DNA from: Streptomyces nymphaeiformis
Lineage (GTDB): Bacteria; Actinomycetota; Actinomycetes; Streptomycetales; Streptomycetaceae
Length of the DNA: 64,000 nt
Assembly (NCBI RefSeq): GCF_014203895.1
Contig: NZ_JACHJY010000004.1
Location: 186,001-250,000 of the forward strand
Direction of reading: 5' to 3'
Positions 42,898 to 53,560 of this stretch are shown here, piece after piece. A model generated the notes under the pieces. That model was not told the origin of the DNA. It saw only the letters and a program-made list of their open reading frames with translations, and did no database searches. Position 1 is the stretch's first letter, and each line of letters begins with the position of its first letter. Made by a program: the position numbers and the translations under genes.

Positions 42898-44616
42898 TCA
42901 GGCGCCGTACCGGGGGTGCACCAGGGTCGAGGGCGGGGGGTCGTCGGCGCCGCGGGTCCGTTCGGCGCGGCGCGCCGCGGCCTCCAGGGTCCCGGTGGTG
43001 AGCGAGCGCAGCCGGGGCGCGTCGGGGGCGAGGCCGAGGGCGGGCGGCCGGCCGCCCCGTACGGCGAGGAGGAAGCCCCAGTCCCCCGGGCCCCGCCCCG
43101 TACCGCTGGCGCGGTCGGCGCGGTCGGGTCCGGCGGCGAAGCCGGGGGTGCGGCCGGACGCGCTGTACGGGCGGGTCGCGAAGCCAGCGGCGCGCAGGGT
43201 GGCGTCGACGGTCCAGTAGGTGCGGGGCCGGTCGGTGGCCGATCCGGCGTGCACGGCGAACCGTCCGGTGGCGGTCAGCACGCGGGCCACGAGGCCGTAG
43301 AACTCCTCCGAGTAGAGCTTGGTGCTGGGGGTGATCCCGGGGTCGGGCAGATCGGAGATCACCACGTCGTACCGTTCCTGCAGACGATCGGCGGCGCCCC
43401 TCAGCCAGTTGAAGGCGTCCGCGTAGACCACGTGGACGCGCGGGTCGCGGAAGGCCTGTGCGTTGAGCGCGGCGAGCGCCGGGTCCGTACGGGCGAGGCG
43501 GACGACCCCCGGGTCGAGTTCGACGACGGTGACGGAGCGGACCCCGGCGTAGCGCAGGGCCTCGCGGGCGGCCATCCCGTCGCCGCCGCCGACGATCAGG
43601 ACGCGGGCGTGCGCGCCGTCCATCGCGGGGTGGACGAGCGCCTCGTGGTAGCGGTACTCGTCGCGGCCGGCGACCCGCAGGCGTCCGTCGAGGAACAGGT
43701 CGGGCGGCTCCGCGAGGCCCCCGGTCACCACGACCTCCTGGAGGTCGGTGCGGACGGCGACCCGCACCCGCTCCCCGTACACGGCGCGGCGCGCGGCCTG
43801 TTCGAAGTCGTCGACGAGGACGGTCGCGGTGGCGAGGACGGTCAGGACGCACAGGTTCACGGCGACGAGCAGGGCCCGGGAGCGGCGGGTGAGGTCGCGG
43901 CGGAAGACCCAGAGGACGAGGCCGCCGCCCGCGACCGCGTTGACCGCGCCGGTGACGAGCGCGCCGGTGAGCTGGCCGAGCCAGGGCAGCAGCAGGAAGG
44001 GGAAGGCGAGGCCGCCGACGAGCGCGCCGACGTAGTCGGCGGCGAAGAGGTCGGCCACCGTCCCGGCGGCGTCGTCCTGCTCGCCGAGCGAGGCCTGCCG
44101 TCCGGCCCGGCGCGTCCCGGAGCACGCCTCTCCCGGGGAAGCGCGCCCGGGAGTTCGCCCCGCGCCCTGTATGAGCGACATCAGGAGGGGGATCTCGGCG
44201 CCGATGAGCACGCCGATGGCGAGCGAGAACGCCACGAGCACGTACCGCGATTCGCCGAGCCAGGCGAAGGCCGCGTACAGCACCATCGCCGAGCAGCCGC
44301 CGATCAGCGCGAGCCCGGCCTCGAGCAGGCCGAAGCCGACCGCGGCGCGGCAGCGCAGCCCCTTGGCGAGGAGCGAGCCGACGCCCATCGCGAAGACCAT
44401 CACGGAGAGCACGACGGAGGCCTGGGTGACCGAGTCGCCGATCAAGTACGAGGCGAGGGCGACCAGTTCGAGCTCGTAGACCAGGCCGCAGGCGGCGCAG
44501 ACGAACACGACCACGAGGACCGGGAACCGCACCGCCTCGCGCGGCGGCCGCACGGACCGCCGCGGGGGCGGCCGGCGCACCCTCGTGGGTGGCATGGTCA
44601 CGGTCGGCTCGATCAT
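42898..44616 (-). CDS. Membrane spermidine-synthase-like aminopropyltransferase
   Basis: A 572-residue protein: about seven membrane helices (about 32-245), then a Rossmann methyltransferase-fold domain of the spermidine synthase family. In the latter, [63 protein letters not shown] and [10 protein letters not shown] hold the nucleoside-binding and catalytic residues. The product of such membrane forms is not well established. The cytoplasmic loop before [16 protein letters not shown] carries an extra Arg/Gly-rich stretch (about 151-180). The ATG at 44616 begins [11 protein letters not shown] small inverted repeat lies upstream. Confidence 0.9.
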   Translation of the reverse strand: MIEPTVTMPPTRVRRPPPRRSVRPPREAVRFPVLVVVFVCAACGLVYELELVALASYLIGDSVTQASVVLSVMVFAMGVGSLLAKGLRCRAAVGFGLLEAGLALIGGCSAMVLYAAFAWLGESRYVLVAFSLAIGVLIGAEIPLLMSLIQGAGRTPGRASPGEACSGTRRAGRQASLGEQDDAAGTVADLFAADYVGALVGGLAFPFLLLPWLGQLTGALVTGAVNAVAGGGLVLWVFRRDLTRRSRALLVAVNLCVLTVLATATVLVDDFEQAARRAVYGERVRVAVRTDLQEVVVTGGLAEPPDLFLDGRLRVAGRDEYRYHEALVHPAMDGAHARVLIVGGGDGMAAREALRYAGVRSVTVVELDPGVVRLARTDPALAALNAQAFRDPRVHVVYADAFNWLRGAADRLQERYDVVISDLPDPGITPSTKLYSEEFYGLVARVLTATGRFAVHAGSATDRPRTYWTVDATLRAAGFATRPYSASGRTPGFAAGPDRADRASGTGRGPGDWGFLLAVRGGRPPALGLAPDAPRLRSLTTGTLEAAARRAERTRGADDPPPSTLVHPRYGA

Positions 44617-44645
44617 GCCCGTAACGCTACGTCACGACTGTCGCA

Positions 44646-44676
44646 CCCCATGTCACCCACACGAGTGCACATGGGG
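44646..44676. terminator. Inverted repeat CCCCATGT...ACATGGGG
   Basis: Eight-base perfect arms (44646-44653 and 44669-44676) with a 15-bp loop, lying between the DUF2617 gene and the spermidine-synthase-like gene, which are on the same strand. It could be the terminator of DUF2617 or an operator for the next gene. Confidence 0.45.
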
Positions 44677-44691
44677 CTCCGGGAGGGCGCA

Positions 44692-45210
44692 TCAGAGCGT
44701 TGCGGGCATACGTGCGCCGATACGGGTCCTGGTCACCACCAACTGCCCTTCCTGCGGGTAGGCGTGCCAGGTGCGCCAGCGCACCTGGCCCTCGTGGCGC
44801 TGGGCCAGCATCGCCGTGAAGGCGTGCGGGGAGCCGGGAAAGGTCCCCGCGAGTCCGTTGGGGTGGTCGGCGACGAGCGCGAGCAACTCCTGCGCGCGGC
44901 CCGCGAAGGCGCCCGGCGTGAGCGTCTCGACGCGCGCCCCGAACTCGTACTCCCATGCGCCGACGCGCTTGGAGACGCCGAGCGGGAGCGGGGTGCTGCT
45001 GCCCGGCATGCAGGCCACGGTCTCCGAGCAGTGGCGCCCCTCCTCGTCCAGGAGGACCTGGTGGGAGGCGCCGAGCAGCCTCAACTGGAGCTTGGCGCCG
45101 GAGAGTTCGAGATCGAGCACGGCGAGCGCGGGCAGCGGCTCGCGCCCGAGGGCCCAGGCCAGGTCTGCCGCACGCGTATCGGTGTAGGAGGTCTTCAGGG
45201 TGGTGAGCAT
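44692..45210 (-). CDS. DUF2617 protein
   Basis: A 172-residue soluble protein of the DUF2617 family. It begins MLTTLKTSYTDTRAADLAWA and has LELSGAKLQLRLLGASHQVL, a cysteine pair around HCSETVACMPG, and the C-terminal RTWHAYPQEGQLVVTRTRI. No function is established for the family. The ATG is at 45210. The 218-bp gap to the next gene holds nothing recognisable apart from a short AT-richer tract near 45370-45400 (GTTTTTACCC). Confidence 0.85.
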   Translation of the reverse strand: MLTTLKTSYTDTRAADLAWALGREPLPALAVLDLELSGAKLQLRLLGASHQVLLDEEGRHCSETVACMPGSSTPLPLGVSKRVGAWEYEFGARVETLTPGAFAGRAQELLALVADHPNGLAGTFPGSPHAFTAMLAQRHEGQVRWRTWHAYPQEGQLVVTRTRIGARMPATL

Positions 45211-45428
45211 GGGTCGGCTCCGCAAACACGGTTTGACGGGTGGGCCGGGGGCGCCCCGGAGAAGGATTTCCACGGGAGTGGGGAATCGCCGGCTCGGGTC
45301 CACACACGGTCCGAGGGCTGTCTCTGTCAGGAGCGAGAGAACCACGGACCCCGGGCGACTCGCAGCGTTTTTACCCAACTTGCCGTGTTTTCCAACCCCT
45401 TCGGGGACCCAGCAGTTCACTTGTTCAA

Positions 45429-45656
45429 TCAGCTGCCGCCACCACAGCCACCACCGCAGCCGGACCCGCAGCCGCCGCCCGACCCGCAGGAGCTTCCGCC
45501 GCCGCAGCCGCCACCACCGCCCCCGTCGGCCCAGCTGCCGCCCCTGCCGCCACCCCTGCGCCCGCCCCGCCGCTTCTTGCCGCCGGCGGCCTTCCGGCTG
45601 CCGGAGAACAGGCCTATCACGACCAGCGCGAAGACGATGAAGATCACGAATTCCAT
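45429..45656 (-). CDS. Small membrane protein with Gly/Cys tail
   Basis: A 75-residue protein with one N-terminal membrane helix (MEFVIFIVFALVVIGLFSG), a basic patch (KKRRGGRRGGGRGG) and a low-complexity tail in which cysteines recur every three to six residues among glycines (GGCGGGSSCGSGGGCGSGCG). No family is recognised. The ATG at 45656 has GGGGGCAG upstream; an in-frame extension to 45704 is possible. The next gene encodes a protein of the same plan, and both have the same 34-bp element upstream, so they look like tandem duplicates. Confidence 0.65.
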   Translation of the reverse strand: MEFVIFIVFALVVIGLFSGSRKAAGGKKRRGGRRGGGRGGSWADGGGGGGCGGGSSCGSGGGCGSGCGGGCGGGS

Positions 45657-45704
45657 GAGTACTGCCCCCGTTCTTCTGTGCGAGGGGGATGCCCGGTCCG
45701 ACAC

Positions 45705-45738
45705 CCCGTCAAAGCCGAATTGAGCGAGTCCAGAGCTT
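45705..45738. repeat. 34-bp leader repeat, copy 1
   Basis: Copy 1 of a direct repeat (30 of 34 bases identical to 46039-46072). Read on the minus strand it begins AAGCTCTGGACT and ends GCTTTGACGGG. It lies 49 bp upstream of the Gly/Cys-tailed gene start and touches the stop of the Ser/Cys-tailed gene. Confidence 0.85.
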
Positions 45739-46013
45739 CAGCTGCACGAGGAGCCGGAGCACGAGGACGAGGAGCAGGAGGAGCTCGAACAGGACGAGCT
45801 CGAACACGACGAGGCGGAACAGGAGAACGACGGGGACGAGGAGCACGAGGAGGACGACGAGGAAGAGGACGGGGACGACGACCCGGCCCACCAGCTGTCA
45901 CCACCACGGCTCACGTGCTTCGCCCCGCCCGTCCCCCTCATCCCGCTCACGACGAGCCACACCCCGAGCGCGAGCACGGCCGCGATCCCGAGGATGAAGA
46001 ATGCGATGTCCAT
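45738..46013 (-). CDS. Small membrane protein with Ser/Cys tail
   Basis: A 91-residue protein: one N-terminal helix (MDIAFFILGIAAVLALGVWL), a short loop (GMRGTGGAKHVSRGGDSWW) and a serine-rich tail in which cysteine recurs at five-residue steps (CSSSSCSSSSCSSSSCSGSS), nine cysteines in all. No family is recognised. It has the same architecture as the following gene (helix, linker, Cys-rich tail) though the tails differ in composition. The ATG at 46013 has GGGGATCG upstream. The tail could be surface-exposed, metal-binding or disulfide cross-linked; none of these is shown. Confidence 0.6.
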   Translation of the reverse strand: MDIAFFILGIAAVLALGVWLVVSGMRGTGGAKHVSRGGDSWWAGSSSPSSSSSSSSCSSSPSFSCSASSCSSSSCSSSSCSSSSCSGSSCS

Positions 46014-46038
46014 GCCAGGGCGATCCCCGCTCCGGCGA

Positions 46039-46072
46039 CCCGTCAAAGCGCACTTGAGCAAGTCCAGAGCTT
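46039..46072. repeat. 34-bp leader repeat, copy 2
   Basis: Copy 2 of the direct repeat, 26 bp upstream of the Ser/Cys-tailed gene start. It differs from copy 1 at four positions. It also lies 19 bp before the divergent aminotransferase start, so it may affect both genes. Confidence 0.85.
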
Positions 46073-46090
46073 GGCCCCAGGATGGCCGTC

Positions 46091-47260
46091 ATGACACGAC
46101 CGCTGCTCAATCGCCGCCTCGCCGAGTTCGGGACGACGATCTTCGCCGAGATGTCCGCGCTCGCCGCCAGGACCGGGTCGATCAACCTCGGTCAGGGCTT
46201 CCCCGACACCGACGGCCCGGAGGAGATCCGGGAGGCCGCGGTCCGCGCGCTGCGGGACGGCCGCGGCAACCAGTACCCGCCCGGCCCCGGCGTCCCCGAG
46301 CTGCGGTCGGCGATCGCCGACCACCAGCGGGAGCGCTACGGCCTCGCGTACGACCCCGACACCGAGGTCCTCGTCACGGCCGGCGCCACCGAGGCGATCG
46401 CGGCGGCCCTCCTCGCCCTCGTCGAGCCGGGCGACGAGGTGATCGCCCTGGAGCCGTACTACGACTCGTACGCGGCGTGCATCGCGATGGCCGGCGGCAC
46501 CCGCGTCCCCGTCACCCTCCGCCCCCACGAGGGCGCCTACGTCCTCGACCTCGACGAGCTGCGGGCCGCCGTCACCGACCGGACCCGGCTGATCCTGCTC
46601 AACACCCCGCACAACCCCACCGGCACGGTCCTCACCCGGGCCGAACTGACCGCCGTCGCCGAACTGGCGGCCGAGCGGGACCTCCTCGTCGTCACCGACG
46701 AGGTGTACGAGCACCTGGTCTTCGACGGGGCCGAGCACCTGCCGATCGCGAGCCTCCCCGGCATGCGGGAGCGCACGGTCACCATCGGTTCGAGCGGGAA
46801 GACGTTCTCGTTCACCGGCTGGAAGGTCGGCTGGATCACCGCGAGCCCCGAGCTGACCTCCGCCGTCCGCTCGGCCAAGCAGTTCCTCACGTACGTCTCC
46901 TCGGGGCCCTTCCAGTACGCGATCGCCGAGGCCCTGCGCCTCCCGGCCGCCTACTTCGACGGCCTCCGCGCCGACCTGAGCGCCAAGCGGGACCTGCTGA
47001 GCGAGGGCCTCGCGCAGGCCGGCTTCGAGGTCTACCGCCCGGCCGGCACCTACTTCGTCACCACCGACATCCGCCCCCTCGGCGCCACCGACGGCTTCGA
47101 CTTCTGCCGCTCCCTGCCGGAGCGCGCCGGCGTCGTCGCCATCCCCAACGCCGTCTTCTACGACCACCGCGAGGCCGGCGCGCCCTTCGTCCGCTTCGCC
47201 TTCTGCAAGAAGACCGAGGTCCTGGAGGAGGCCGTCTCGCGCCTGAAGCGGCTGGCCTGA
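46091..47260 (+). CDS. Class I/II aminotransferase (DapC-like)
   Basis: A 389-residue fold-type I PLP aminotransferase. It shows LNRRLAEFGTTIFAEMSALA, INLGQGFPDTDGPEEI, the substrate-gate NQYPPGPGVPELR, VTAGATEAIAAALLALVEPG (cofactor site), LNTPHNPTGTVL, cofactor aspartate in VVTDEVYEHLVF, Schiff-base lysine in GSSGKTFSFTGWKVGW and the carboxylate arginine in FVRFAFCK. Actinobacterial relatives are annotated as N-succinyldiaminopimelate or aspartate-type aminotransferases; the substrate is not certain. I choose the ATG at 46091 because AGGA is 8 bases upstream; 46082 is possible. Confidence 0.92.
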   Translation: MTRPLLNRRLAEFGTTIFAEMSALAARTGSINLGQGFPDTDGPEEIREAAVRALRDGRGNQYPPGPGVPELRSAIADHQRERYGLAYDPDTEVLVTAGATEAIAAALLALVEPGDEVIALEPYYDSYAACIAMAGGTRVPVTLRPHEGAYVLDLDELRAAVTDRTRLILLNTPHNPTGTVLTRAELTAVAELAAERDLLVVTDEVYEHLVFDGAEHLPIASLPGMRERTVTIGSSGKTFSFTGWKVGWITASPELTSAVRSAKQFLTYVSSGPFQYAIAEALRLPAAYFDGLRADLSAKRDLLSEGLAQAGFEVYRPAGTYFVTTDIRPLGATDGFDFCRSLPERAGVVAIPNAVFYDHREAGAPFVRFAFCKKTEVLEEAVSRLKRLA

Positions 47261-47391
47261 GACGCGGGCGGCCGTTCGGCCGGGTGGGGGGTGGGCGCCC
47301 CCGCCCGCGCGCGCCCTCCGGGAGCCGGGACGATCGTCGGGTAGACCGATTTACCGGGTAATGATCGGTTTCCCGCGCCCGGAGGTGCACC

Positions 47392-48582
47392 CTGTCCGCC
47401 GAGACCCTCGACCGCACGGCACCCCCGGCCGCGGTCCGCAGCGGGCCCCGTGACCGCCCGCGGTTCCGGGGCCCGCTGCGCCGGGCGGCGCCCGCGCTCG
47501 GTCTCTTCGCCGCCGCCCGGCTCACCGGTCTGCTCGTCCTCGCCCTGTGGGCCCTGCACACCGGCCGCTCGCCCCGGGCGCTCCTCGCGAGCTCCTGGGA
47601 CTCCCGGTGGTACGCCGGGATCGCCGCGCACGGGTACGGGCGCGTCCTCCACGGCGCCCACGGCATGGTCCTGAACGACCTGGCCTTCTTCCCGCTCTAC
47701 CCGGCGCTCGTCCGGGCCGTCACCACCGTGCTGCCCGTCGCCGGGGGCACCGCCGGGCTGCTGCTCTCCTGGCTCGCCGCCGGGGCCGCCGCCTGGGGCG
47801 TCTACCTCGTCGCGGAGCGGCTGCGCGGCCGCCGGACCGCCACCGTGCTCGTCCTCCTCTGGGGCCTGCTGCCGCACTCGATCGTGCTGACCATGGCGTA
47901 CACCGAACCGGTGATGACCGCGTTCGCCGCCTTCGCGCTGTACGCGCTGCTCACCCGCCGCTGGCTCTCGGCGGCCGCCCTCGCGGGCCTCGCCGGGCTG
48001 ACCCGGCCGAACGGGGTCGCGGTCGCCGCCGCCGTCGTGGCCGCCGCGGTCTGCGAGCTGTGGCGGACCCGCGGCCGGTCCGGGCCGCGGGTGTGGGCGG
48101 CGGGCCTGCTCGCACCGGCGGGCTGGGGCTCGTACGTGCTCTGGGTGGGCGTCCGGCGCGGCGACCCGCTCGGCGGCTACTTCGCCGTGCAGGCCGGCTG
48201 GACGTCCCGGTTCGACTTCGGGAAGGGCGCGCTCGTCTTCGTACGGGACATGCTGGGCGGCCCCACCCAGTTCGGCTTCGTGATGGCGCTGCTCATCACC
48301 GGCGCGGGCGTGCTGCTCTTCGCGCTCGCGGTGTGGACGGAGCGGCTGCCGCCGCCCGTGCTCGTGTACACGGCGGTGCTCGTGCTCATCGCCGTCGGCG
48401 GCTCGGGCTTCTTCGAGTCGAAGCCGCGTTTCCTGCTGCCGGCCTTCCCGCTGCTGCTGCCGCTCGCGGCGGCGCTGACGAAAGCCCGGCCGAGGGCCGC
48501 GGTCCTGGTGGTCGCGGCCCTGGCCGGGCTCTCGTACTGCTACGGGGCCTACGCCCTGACGCTCGCGCGCATGGCGATCTGA
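47392..48582 (+). CDS. GT-C membrane glycosyltransferase, CTG start
   Basis: A 396-residue integral membrane protein with about nine helices, resembling PIG-V/GT-C mannosyltransferases. The first loop after helix 1 has SWDSRWYAGIAAHGYG, the usual acidic GT-C motif, and later LNDLAFFPLYPALVRAV and LTMAYTEPVMTAFAAF follow. The reading frame is closed by stops at 47359-47364. No ATG, GTG or TTG occurs before codon 92 (ATG 47665), which would delete helix 1 and the catalytic loop. A CTG at 47392 stands six bases after a perfect GGAGG, so I take it as the start. It probably adds a polyprenyl-linked sugar outside the cell. Confidence 0.82.
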   Translation: MSAETLDRTAPPAAVRSGPRDRPRFRGPLRRAAPALGLFAAARLTGLLVLALWALHTGRSPRALLASSWDSRWYAGIAAHGYGRVLHGAHGMVLNDLAFFPLYPALVRAVTTVLPVAGGTAGLLLSWLAAGAAAWGVYLVAERLRGRRTATVLVLLWGLLPHSIVLTMAYTEPVMTAFAAFALYALLTRRWLSAAALAGLAGLTRPNGVAVAAAVVAAAVCELWRTRGRSGPRVWAAGLLAPAGWGSYVLWVGVRRGDPLGGYFAVQAGWTSRFDFGKGALVFVRDMLGGPTQFGFVMALLITGAGVLLFALAVWTERLPPPVLVYTAVLVLIAVGGSGFFESKPRFLLPAFPLLLPLAAALTKARPRAAVLVVAALAGLSYCYGAYALTLARMAI

Positions 48583-48594
48583 TCCCGGAGGGGC

Positions 48595-49134
48595 TCAGGC
48601 CTCGTCGTCGTCGCCGGAGGCCTTCTCCTCGGGGGCCTCCAGGCCGAACTGCTCGACGATCCACTTGTCGAACTCGATGGAGGCGCGGACCCAGCTGACC
48701 GTGGAGGACACGAAGTGCTCCAGGGCGACGCCGGTGCCGATCAGCATCTGCGCCTCGCCGATGAGGCGGAGGGTGGCGGAGCCGTCCTCCTCCTCGTGCA
48801 GGTGCGTGTACACCTTGGGCCACAGGGTGCGGCGGTTCCAGTCGTCGATCGCGTCGAGAACCTTCGCGCGGTCGTCGGCCGAGTGCGGGCGGTCGTAGAA
48901 CGTCCGCACCGAGAAGACCTGCTGCTCGCCCTCGCCGCGGAACATGAAGTACGTGCGGAACTCCTCCCACGGCGCCGCGAGGTCACCCTCGTCGTCGACG
49001 ACGTACTTGAGTTCCATCTGCTCGAGGAGCTGCTTGACGAGGTCCTGGTCGGGGACGACGGGGCCCGCCGGTCCTGCGGCCTGAGGCTGGGGCTGGCCCC
49101 CGAAATTCGGAATCGAGGACGGGTCGATGCTCAC
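48595..49134 (-). CDS. YbjN-domain protein
   Basis: A 179-residue soluble protein with a YbjN / type III-secretion-chaperone-like fold. It shows DLVKQLLEQMELKYVVDDEG, LAAPWEEFRTYFMFRGEGEQ, FSVRTFYDRPHSADDRAKVL, WNRRTLWPKVYTHLHEEEDG and FVSSTVSWVRASIEFDKWIV. The start is a GTG at 49134 (M/VSIDPSSIPNFGG) with AAGGGAAA upstream; a longer form from 49218 is less likely. The acidic C-terminus ends DDDEA. Function is unknown. It is convergent with the glycosyltransferase gene, 12 bp apart. Confidence 0.85.
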   Translation of the reverse strand: MSIDPSSIPNFGGQPQPQAAGPAGPVVPDQDLVKQLLEQMELKYVVDDEGDLAAPWEEFRTYFMFRGEGEQQVFSVRTFYDRPHSADDRAKVLDAIDDWNRRTLWPKVYTHLHEEEDGSATLRLIGEAQMLIGTGVALEHFVSSTVSWVRASIEFDKWIVEQFGLEAPEEKASGDDDEA

Positions 49135-49250
49135 CGTGTATTTCCCTTCGTACGGATGCTCGCCATCCTCCCCCATGCCGGGCGGTACGTGGCAACCCCG
49201 CCGGGCCGGAAGCGGCAAGATCCGCTGCCAGCTGACATGATCTCTGGCCC

Positions 49251-49668
49251 ATGGGGGACACGAAGAAGAAATCCCGGTGGTGGATCTGGCTCGCCGTGGG
49301 GCTCGTGGCGCTCTGCGGCCTGCCCGTCGCGGTGCTGGTCTGGGGCGCCTACTCGTTCAGCGAGGCCGGGAAGCCGCAGCCGGTGGACTGCGCCGAGGCG
49401 ATGACGTTCGCCCACGGCAGGCTTCCGGCGGGCGCCGAGGACGCCCGGTGCACCGAGGCGCACTGGCAGGACTCGTACGTCACGGTGGACTTCCGGATGC
49501 CGCGCGCCGGCGTCGCCGACTGGCTGAGAACCACCTACCCGACCGGCAGGCGGCCGGTGTCCTGCGACGGGGACCTGTGCCTGGACGCGGACTACGACCA
49601 GGCGCTCTACGTGAACGTGAAGGTGGTGTACGAGGACGGCGGCACCGCCCTCGTCCACCTCAGCTCCT

Positions 49669-49679
<11 letters not shown>
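49251..49679 (+). CDS. Small exported or membrane-anchored protein
   Basis: A 142-residue protein with a basic N-terminus (MGDTKKKSR) and one hydrophobic helix ([20 protein letters not shown]), giving a secreted or membrane-tethered form. The outside part holds four cysteines ([24 protein letters not shown]), suitable for two disulfides. The domain has beta strands ([30 protein letters not shown]). No family recognised. The ATG at 49251 begins the gene; its stop overlaps the convergent clpB gene by 11 bp. Confidence 0.78.
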
Positions 49680-52263
<2,584 letters not shown>

Positions 52264-52327
52264 GTGCGGTGCTCCTCCTGGGTTCTCGTGGGTCCTCTCC
52301 TTCTATGACTTCTCCAGGGTACACAAA

Positions 52328-52348
52328 GTTGAGTCGAAGCGGCTCAAC
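52328..52348. promoter_or_regulatory. HAIR operator (HspR) upstream of clpB
   Basis: GTTGAGT-N7-GCTCAAC, a near-consensus HspR box (consensus CTTGAGT-N7-ACTCAAG), 65 bp upstream of the clpB start. It indicates HspR repression of clpB, as known for Streptomyces. Confidence 0.88.
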
Positions 52349-52385
52349 GTTTCGGAGGGAGCTCGACCCCGGGTAGTTTCCGGGC

Positions 52386-52790
52386 ATGGCCACAGACCCC
52401 AGGAACCCCTCCGACTCGTACCTGAGCTTCTGGCGCGAGTACCACATGTGCACCCTGACCACCCCGCGCCCGGACGGCACGCCGCACGTCGTCGCGGTCG
52501 GCGTCACGTACGACCCCGAGGGCGGGTACGCGCGCGTGATCACCAACAAGAACAGCCGGAAGGTCGCCAACGTCCTGGCGGCGGGCGCGGACGGCGCGCG
52601 GGTCGCGGTCTGCCAGGTCGACAAGGGGCGCTGGGCCACCCTGGAGGGCGTCGCCCACATCCGCACGGAGGCCGAGACGGTCGCGGACGCCGTCGACCGC
52701 TACGCCGAGCGCTACGGCCGCACGCCGTCGCCGAACCCGGACCGGGTCGTCATCGAGATCGCCCTCACCCGGGCGATGGGCCGCGCCTGA
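52386..52790 (+). CDS. Pyridoxamine-phosphate-oxidase-fold (PPOX) protein
   Basis: A 134-residue split-barrel flavin/F420-binding protein. The pattern is typical: SFWREYHMCTLTTPRPDGTP, HVVAVGVTYDPEGGYARVIT, NSRKVANVLAAGADGARVAV, WATLEGVAHIRTEAETVADA and RYAERYGRTPSPNPDRVVIE. Actinobacterial relatives use F420 or flavin in reductions or bind heme; this one's reaction is unknown. The ATG at 52386 begins MATDPRNPSDSYL. A strong perfect stem-loop follows the stop. It diverges from clpB across the HAIR box, so HspR might also affect it. Confidence 0.88.
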   Translation: MATDPRNPSDSYLSFWREYHMCTLTTPRPDGTPHVVAVGVTYDPEGGYARVITNKNSRKVANVLAAGADGARVAVCQVDKGRWATLEGVAHIRTEAETVADAVDRYAERYGRTPSPNPDRVVIEIALTRAMGRA

Positions 52791-52812
52791 CCCGCACGGG
52801 AGAAACGAAAAG

Positions 52813-52857
52813 CACAGCGGCGCCATCGCGTTTCAGGTCCGCGATGGCGCCGCTGTG
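52813..52857. terminator. Perfect 18-bp stem-loop after PPOX gene
   Basis: Arms 52813-52830 and 52840-52857 pair without mismatch around a nine-base loop (TTTCAGGTC). It separates the convergent PPOX gene and mini-Rieske-like gene. Confidence 0.9.
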
Positions 52858-52899
52858 TGGGGGAAGTGCCGGAGCGATCTACAACGACGGGGGAATCGC

Positions 52900-53220
52900 T
52901 CAGGCACTGCGGGGGGTGGCGGTGATGGCCTCTGCTTCGATCAGCTGGTGGTCGCGCTGATCGAGGTTGACGAAGATCATGCCGTACCGGATGGCACAGC
53001 GGATGGGCTGCGGAGCGCCTCGGGGACGGCGCAGACAGCGGTACGCACGGACGTCTTCGTCCTGTTCGCGGGCGACGACGATCGGCTCTCCGAAGAGGGT
53101 GACCTTCAGCGAGTCGCCACGGTGGGGGATTGCCGTGGCGAGATCGACGAAGTGCCAGCCGGAGCGGTAGGCCGAAGCCATCTCCCGGCGGAACCTGGGG
53201 TCGTCCGGTGGGACGCTCAC
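52900..53220 (-). CDS. Miniature Rieske-oxygenase-like protein
   Basis: A 106-residue protein. Its front half resembles the N-terminus of Rieske ring-hydroxylating oxygenase alpha subunits: DDPRFRREMASAYRSGWHFV, then DLATAIPHRGDSLKVTLFGE and PIVVAREQDEDVRAY. YGMIFVNLDQ matches the segment after the Rieske cluster. The cluster itself is abnormal: C62-x-R and C75-x2-R replace the C-x-H and C-x2-H pairs, and the loop between is shortened. A normal [2Fe-2S] Rieske site is thus unlikely. The GTG at 53220 overlaps the stop of the EPSWE-peptide gene (GTGA), so the two are translationally coupled. Function is unknown. Confidence 0.72.
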   Translation of the reverse strand: MSVPPDDPRFRREMASAYRSGWHFVDLATAIPHRGDSLKVTLFGEPIVVAREQDEDVRAYRCLRRPRGAPQPIRCAIRYGMIFVNLDQRDHQLIEAEAITATPRSA

Positions 53221-53432
53221 GCGCCCGTGCCCTTGGGAGCGATCTCCCAGGAGGGCTCGTACGGATTCGCGAGTACGACGTCCGCAGGAGTGCCCTCCCA
53301 CGAGGGTTCACCCGGTCCCGCCACGCTGTGCGGCGGGGGTGTCTCCCATGAGGGTTCACCGTTCGCGGCGACTACGCCGAGAGCAGCCGCCGCAACGGCT
53401 ATGGCGCTGAGTGCACGAACCATCCTGGTCAT
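53217..53432 (-). CDS. Secreted peptide precursor with three EPSWE repeats
   Basis: A 71-residue precursor. Residues 1-23 form a signal peptide (MTRMVRALSAIAVAAAALGV, VAA). The remaining 48 residues carry EPSWE three times, at 26-30, 42-46 and 59-63, separated by Pro/Gly-rich spacers (TPPPHSVAGPG and GTPADVVLANPY). No cysteines occur. The ATG at 53432 has GGAGATCGGCC upstream. Its stop overlaps the start of the mini-Rieske-like gene, and it diverges from the regulator gene at 53561. It looks like a processed signalling peptide or a modified peptide (RiPP) precursor; this is inference. Confidence 0.72.
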   Translation of the reverse strand: MTRMVRALSAIAVAAAALGVVAANGEPSWETPPPHSVAGPGEPSWEGTPADVVLANPYEPSWEIAPKGTGA

Positions 53433-53560
53433 GGCCGATCTCCACCTCTTTTGATCACTACCTCCCCCCCGCGAGTAAGACGATGGCTCACACACGCCCC
53501 CTTTCACCAGCCAACCCGGGCATCATGTTCCTGTAATTCATGACCCTGAGGGGGGTGCAA

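Noticed and set aside
45240..45460. Candidate small genes in the gap between DUF2617 and the Gly/Cys-tailed gene
   Set aside because: Open frames exist on both strands but none has a ribosome site, family resemblance or neighbour coupling.
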